The notes beneath the pieces are model-generated. The model had not been told where the DNA came from. It searched no databases and saw only the letters and a list, made by a program, of their open reading frames with translations. Positions 16,722-21,603 of a DNA stretch of 21,603 nucleotides are shown piece by piece. A program made the translations under genes and the position numbers. The stretch is from Nitrospirota bacterium (GTDB taxonomy: Bacteria > Nitrospirota > Nitrospiria > Nitrospirales > NS-4), in contig VBOF01000024.1 in the NCBI GenBank assembly GCA_005877855.1, positions 1 through 21,603 of the forward strand, in the 5' to 3' direction. How positions within the stretch are numbered: position 1 is the first letter of the stretch; the number at the start of each line of letters is the position of its first letter.

Positions 16722-17753
16722 TCATGCCAGAACCTTCTCCAGTTTGATCATGGTGCCGGGTGGGGCCTGCTTCAGCTCCTCGGCGCTGCACGGAGTCTTG
16801 CCGATTCCCGCCAGCCTGCCATCCGGCGACAGCAAGCGGATGAAAACCCCAGTCGTCCAGGCGCCTTCCGAGCTGACGACCTGCGACACCGGAACCGCCA
16901 CCCCGTGGCGGAGCCCCTCGACCGCGTCGCAGTCAATGTGCAGAGCCGGCAGATCCGCCAAAGCCGCCGCCAGCGTGTACAGCCGTGTCTCGATCGCACC
17001 GCGTTCCGCCAAGCCTGCCAGTTCGTCCAGGCTCAAGGCCTGCTCGAGACCAAACCGTCCCACCCGTCGGCGCTCCAGGCTGGCCAGATGGCCGCCCACG
17101 CCCAAGGCTTCGCCGATGTCTGCGCACAGCGTCCGGACGTAGGTCCCCTTGCTGCAGACCACGTCGAACGTCACATCAATCATAGCGGGAGGGGGCCCCG
17201 CGGATGCCCCTCCCGAACCCACCGTAGCGGGAGGGGGCCCCGCAGTAGGGCTGATGGAGAGAATCTCCAACGAGTGGACTGTGAACTCGCGCGGGGAACG
17301 GGACACGGTGCGCCCCGCTCGCGCCGCTTTGTATAGCGGGACGCCTTGCACTTTGACCGCGGAGTACATCGGAGGGACCTGTTGGCGACGTCCGATAAAA
17401 CGGTTCATGACAGCCACGATGGCCGCCTGATCCGGCAGTGTCTCCGCGACCGGCCCGACCACGGTTCCCGTCGCATCCTGCGTATCGGTCGCGACCCCTA
17501 GCCGGAGCACCGCACGGTAGGCCTTGTCCGCATGCATGAGATACTCGGCGATCCGCGTGGCTCGGCCCAAGCACAACACCAGCACACCAGTCGCTGCCGG
17601 GTCCAGCGTGCCGGTATGGCCGACCTTGGGCATCCCGAGCAGCGTTCGCGCCCTGGCCACTACGTCATGGGATGTCCACCCGGCCGGCTTGTTGATGACC
17701 AGCACACCGTCTAAGGCCACGCCCGATCGTCGATCGGTGAGATCAAGCTTCAC
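16722..17753 (-). CDS. truB: tRNA pseudouridine(55) synthase TruB
   Basis: TruB makes pseudouridine 55 in the T-loop of tRNAs. The catalytic motif GHTGTLDPAATGVL has D51 as nucleophile; other blocks are VINKPAGWTSHDVV, YRAVLRLGVATDTQDATG, PPMYSAVKVQGVPLYKAAR and CSKGTYVRTLCADIGE. A C-terminal PUA-like segment follows from about residue 270. At 343 aa it is longer than the roughly 305-315 aa usual for the family, partly because of an inserted AGPPPA-rich segment at about 169-192, just before the IDVTFDVVCSKGTY strand, encoded by a repeated DNA element. The start is a GTG at 17751-17753, overlapping the rbfA end by 11 bp and preceded by aagga. Confidence 0.96.
   Translation of the reverse strand: MKLDLTDRRSGVALDGVLVINKPAGWTSHDVVARARTLLGMPKVGHTGTLDPAATGVLVLCLGRATRIAEYLMHADKAYRAVLRLGVATDTQDATGTVVGPVAETLPDQAAIVAVMNRFIGRRQQVPPMYSAVKVQGVPLYKAARAGRTVSRSPREFTVHSLEILSISPTAGPPPATVGSGGASAGPPPAMIDVTFDVVCSKGTYVRTLCADIGEALGVGGHLASLERRRVGRFGLEQALSLDELAGLAERGAIETRLYTLAAALADLPALHIDCDAVEGLRHGVAVPVSQVVSSEGAWTTGVFIRLLSPDGRLAGIGKTPCSAEELKQAPPGTMIKLEKVLA
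17183..17243. repeat. 19-bp direct repeat with shared inverted arm inside truB
   Basis: The sequence tagcgggagggggccccgc occurs twice, at 17183-17201 and 17225-17243, exactly 42 bp apart (14 codons). Between the copies, cccctcccg (17207-17215) is the reverse complement of cgggagggg in either copy (17186-17194 and 17228-17236), with a 12-base loop on each side, so two alternative hairpins are possible. It is in frame and encodes AGPPPA twice in TruB. It looks like a small in-frame palindromic insertion or a local duplication. Confidence 0.75.
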
Positions 17754-18123
17754 GACGGTCGTCCTTCGGCTCGGACGGCTGGGGCCGCACCTGATCCAGC
17801 AAGGTCATCACCCGCTTCACCCGATCGAGCGAGGTATCCTTGAGGAACGTCAGCGCGGGGACGTACCGCAGCTTCAAGCGCCGCCCCAACTCGCTCCTGA
17901 TGAAGCCCTCGGCCCGTGCCAGCACCGCCAACGTCTCCACCTCCTGAGGACCCTGCTGTAAGACTGTCACATAGACCCAGGCCTGCCGCAAATCCGCTGT
18001 CACGTCCACGGCCGTCACGGTCACGAAGCCGACCCAAGGGTCTTTGAGTCGGCGCATCAGGATATCGGCAATCTCCATACGGATCTGATCGCCCACCCGG
18101 TCGGTGCGCTTGTGGCCTGTCAT
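17743..18123 (-). CDS. rbfA: Ribosome-binding factor A
   Basis: RbfA is a KH-fold cold-shock factor that binds the 30S subunit and helps 16S rRNA 5' end maturation. The 126-aa protein has the family's ordered blocks: N-terminal TDRVGDQIRMEIADILMRRLKDP, strands FVTVTAVDVTADLRQAWVYV, helix FIRSELGRRLKLRYVPALTF and the end KDTSLDRVKRVMTLLDQV, followed by a short charged tail. It starts 3 bp after the stop of the DUF503 gene and its stop overlaps truB by 11 bp, so translation is probably coupled on both sides. This is its conserved place in the nusA-infB-rbfA-truB operon. Confidence 0.96.
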   Translation of the reverse strand: MTGHKRTDRVGDQIRMEIADILMRRLKDPWVGFVTVTAVDVTADLRQAWVYVTVLQQGPQEVETLAVLARAEGFIRSELGRRLKLRYVPALTFLKDTSLDRVKRVMTLLDQVRPQPSEPKDDRREA

Positions 18124-18126
18124 GGG

Positions 18127-18408
18127 TCAAAGCAACTCCACGTGGTGCTCGATCAGCTCGAGGCACGGATTCGCGCCCACTTCCCTGACCACCGCGTCCA
18201 GCATCTGGCGCGCATGGCGGCCATCGTTCGACACGCAGGCCACGCCCAGCACTGCACGCTGCCAGAGATCGTTCCCGTCCACCTCAGCGACGGAGACATT
18301 GTACGTCTTCTTGAGTCGGTCTTTCAGGCTCAGGAGGATCTGGCGCTTGCCTTTGAGCGAGCCGATCCCCGGCAGGTGCAGATCAATCGTACAGACGCCA
18401 ACGACCAT
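18127..18408 (-). CDS. ylxP: DUF503 (YlxP-like) protein
   Basis: This small 93-aa protein belongs to the DUF503/YlxP family, seen from its start MVVGVCTIDLHLPG, then SLKGKRQILLSLKDRLKKTYNVSVAEVD and the central strand RAVLGVACVSND. The family is commonly encoded between infB and rbfA, as here. Its job is not well established; a role near ribosome maturation is inferred from context. The ATG matches the family N terminus but the 11 bases between the infB stop and this start hold no Shine-Dalgarno (they are pyrimidine-rich on the coding strand), so translation probably depends on ribosomes finishing infB. Confidence 0.93.
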   Translation of the reverse strand: MVVGVCTIDLHLPGIGSLKGKRQILLSLKDRLKKTYNVSVAEVDGNDLWQRAVLGVACVSNDGRHARQMLDAVVREVGANPCLELIEHHVELL

Positions 18409-18419
18409 AGGGGGGAAGG

Positions 18420-21026
<2,607 letters not shown>

Positions 21027-21044
21027 GCCCGTCCGTGCTCTGGG

Positions 21045-21603
21045 CTACCCGGTCGCCGCCTCGGAATCCGGCGCCCCCGCAGCAGGAATGGCCGGAGATT
21101 CCGCCTCCTCGGCACTCTCTTGCTGCGCGGCCGCCGCGGCCGATTCCGCTTGCACCAACCGGGCGTGCTGTTCTTGCAACTGCTGCGCGATAGCCGCCCG
21201 GGTCTCCTGATCCCGCACGACCCGTTCCTTCTCGTACTCGCTGGCCCCGATGATATCGATCTTCCAGCCGGTCAGCTTGGCGGCCAGCCGGACGTTTTGC
21301 CCGTTGCGTCCGATGGCCAGCGAGAGCTGGTTGTCCGCGACCACGACCAGCGCCGACTTCTTTTCCTCATCCAAGCCCACCTTTTCGATGACGGCGGGGT
21401 TCAACGCCTCGGCGATAAAGACCCGCGAGTCCGCCGTCCACGCGATGATGTCGATCTTCTCGCCCCGGAGTTCCCGCACCACCGCCTGGACCCGCGAACC
21501 CTTCATGCCCACGCAGGCCCCCACCGGATCGACGGCGCGATCCCGCGAGGCGACGGCGATCTTGGTCCGATCGCCGGGCTCGCGGACGACGCCTTTGATT
21601 TCG
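21045..21603 (-). CDS. nusA: Transcription termination/antitermination protein NusA, N-terminal part beyond window
   Basis: This is the 3' part of nusA; the frame is open to the window edge, so the gene starts outside. NusA binds RNA polymerase and nascent RNA and modulates pausing, termination and antitermination. The visible part begins at the end of S1 and the KH1 entry (EIKGVVREPGDRTKIAVASR, DPVGACVGMKGSRVQAVV), continues through KH1 (RGEKIDIIAW) and KH2 (LSLAIGRNGQNVRLAAKLTG, GxxG loop GRNG). After KH2 there is no acidic-repeat domain of the E. coli type, only an Ala/Gln/Glu-rich tail of about 75 residues. It is the first visible gene of the operon running leftward. Confidence 0.96.
   Translation of the reverse strand, partial: EIKGVVREPGDRTKIAVASRDRAVDPVGACVGMKGSRVQAVVRELRGEKIDIIAWTADSRVFIAEALNPAVIEKVGLDEEKKSALVVVADNQLSLAIGRNGQNVRLAAKLTGWKIDIIGASEYEKERVVRDQETRAAIAQQLQEQHARLVQAESAAAAAQQESAEEAESPAIPAAGAPDSEAATG

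Overview
This is a GC-rich bacterial chromosomal window made mostly of housekeeping genes, with a few lineage-specific ones. My best guess is a Nitrospira-like member of the Nitrospirota. That rests on the general character of the proteins, on many two-component and PATAN (DUF4388) proteins, and on small secreted proteins I do not recognise. There is no rRNA or other decisive marker. I saw no tRNA, rRNA, CRISPR array, transposase or phage gene.

Left part (1-4792, + strand): a tightly packed run of five genes. It holds the 3' part of the NAD(P)HX repair enzyme gene, then tsaE, a HIT-family hydrolase, a LapA-like membrane protein and mutS. Most junctions overlap by a few bases, so this is probably one transcript. 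A hairpin at 4802-4829 separates it from the convergent genes that follow.

Middle part (4856-9219, - strand): two short secreted proteins of unknown function sit behind their own AT-rich leader and a candidate sigma-70 promoter. Upstream of them is a three-gene set: a two-TM membrane protein with a repeated Leu-Gly motif, a ClpX-type unfoldase, and a REC-PATAN response regulator. The ClpX has an enlarged, cysteine-rich zinc domain and no clpP beside it. This set is the least ordinary part of the window.

Right part (9464-21603, - strand): the classical translation/RNA operon runs right to left as nusA (partial), infB, ylxP-like DUF503, rbfA, truB, rpsO, pnp. It continues without a visible break into an M16 processing protease, a dCache-type sensor histidine kinase and an NtrC-type sigma-54 activator. 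NusA, IF-2, RbfA, TruB, S15 and PNPase serve transcription elongation, translation initiation, 30S and tRNA maturation, and RNA decay. Two non-coding details stand out here: a 19-bp palindrome-linked direct repeat inside truB that encodes an AGPPPA-type insertion, and a long imperfect hairpin between rpsO and pnp, where E. coli has its RNase III site for PNPase autoregulation.
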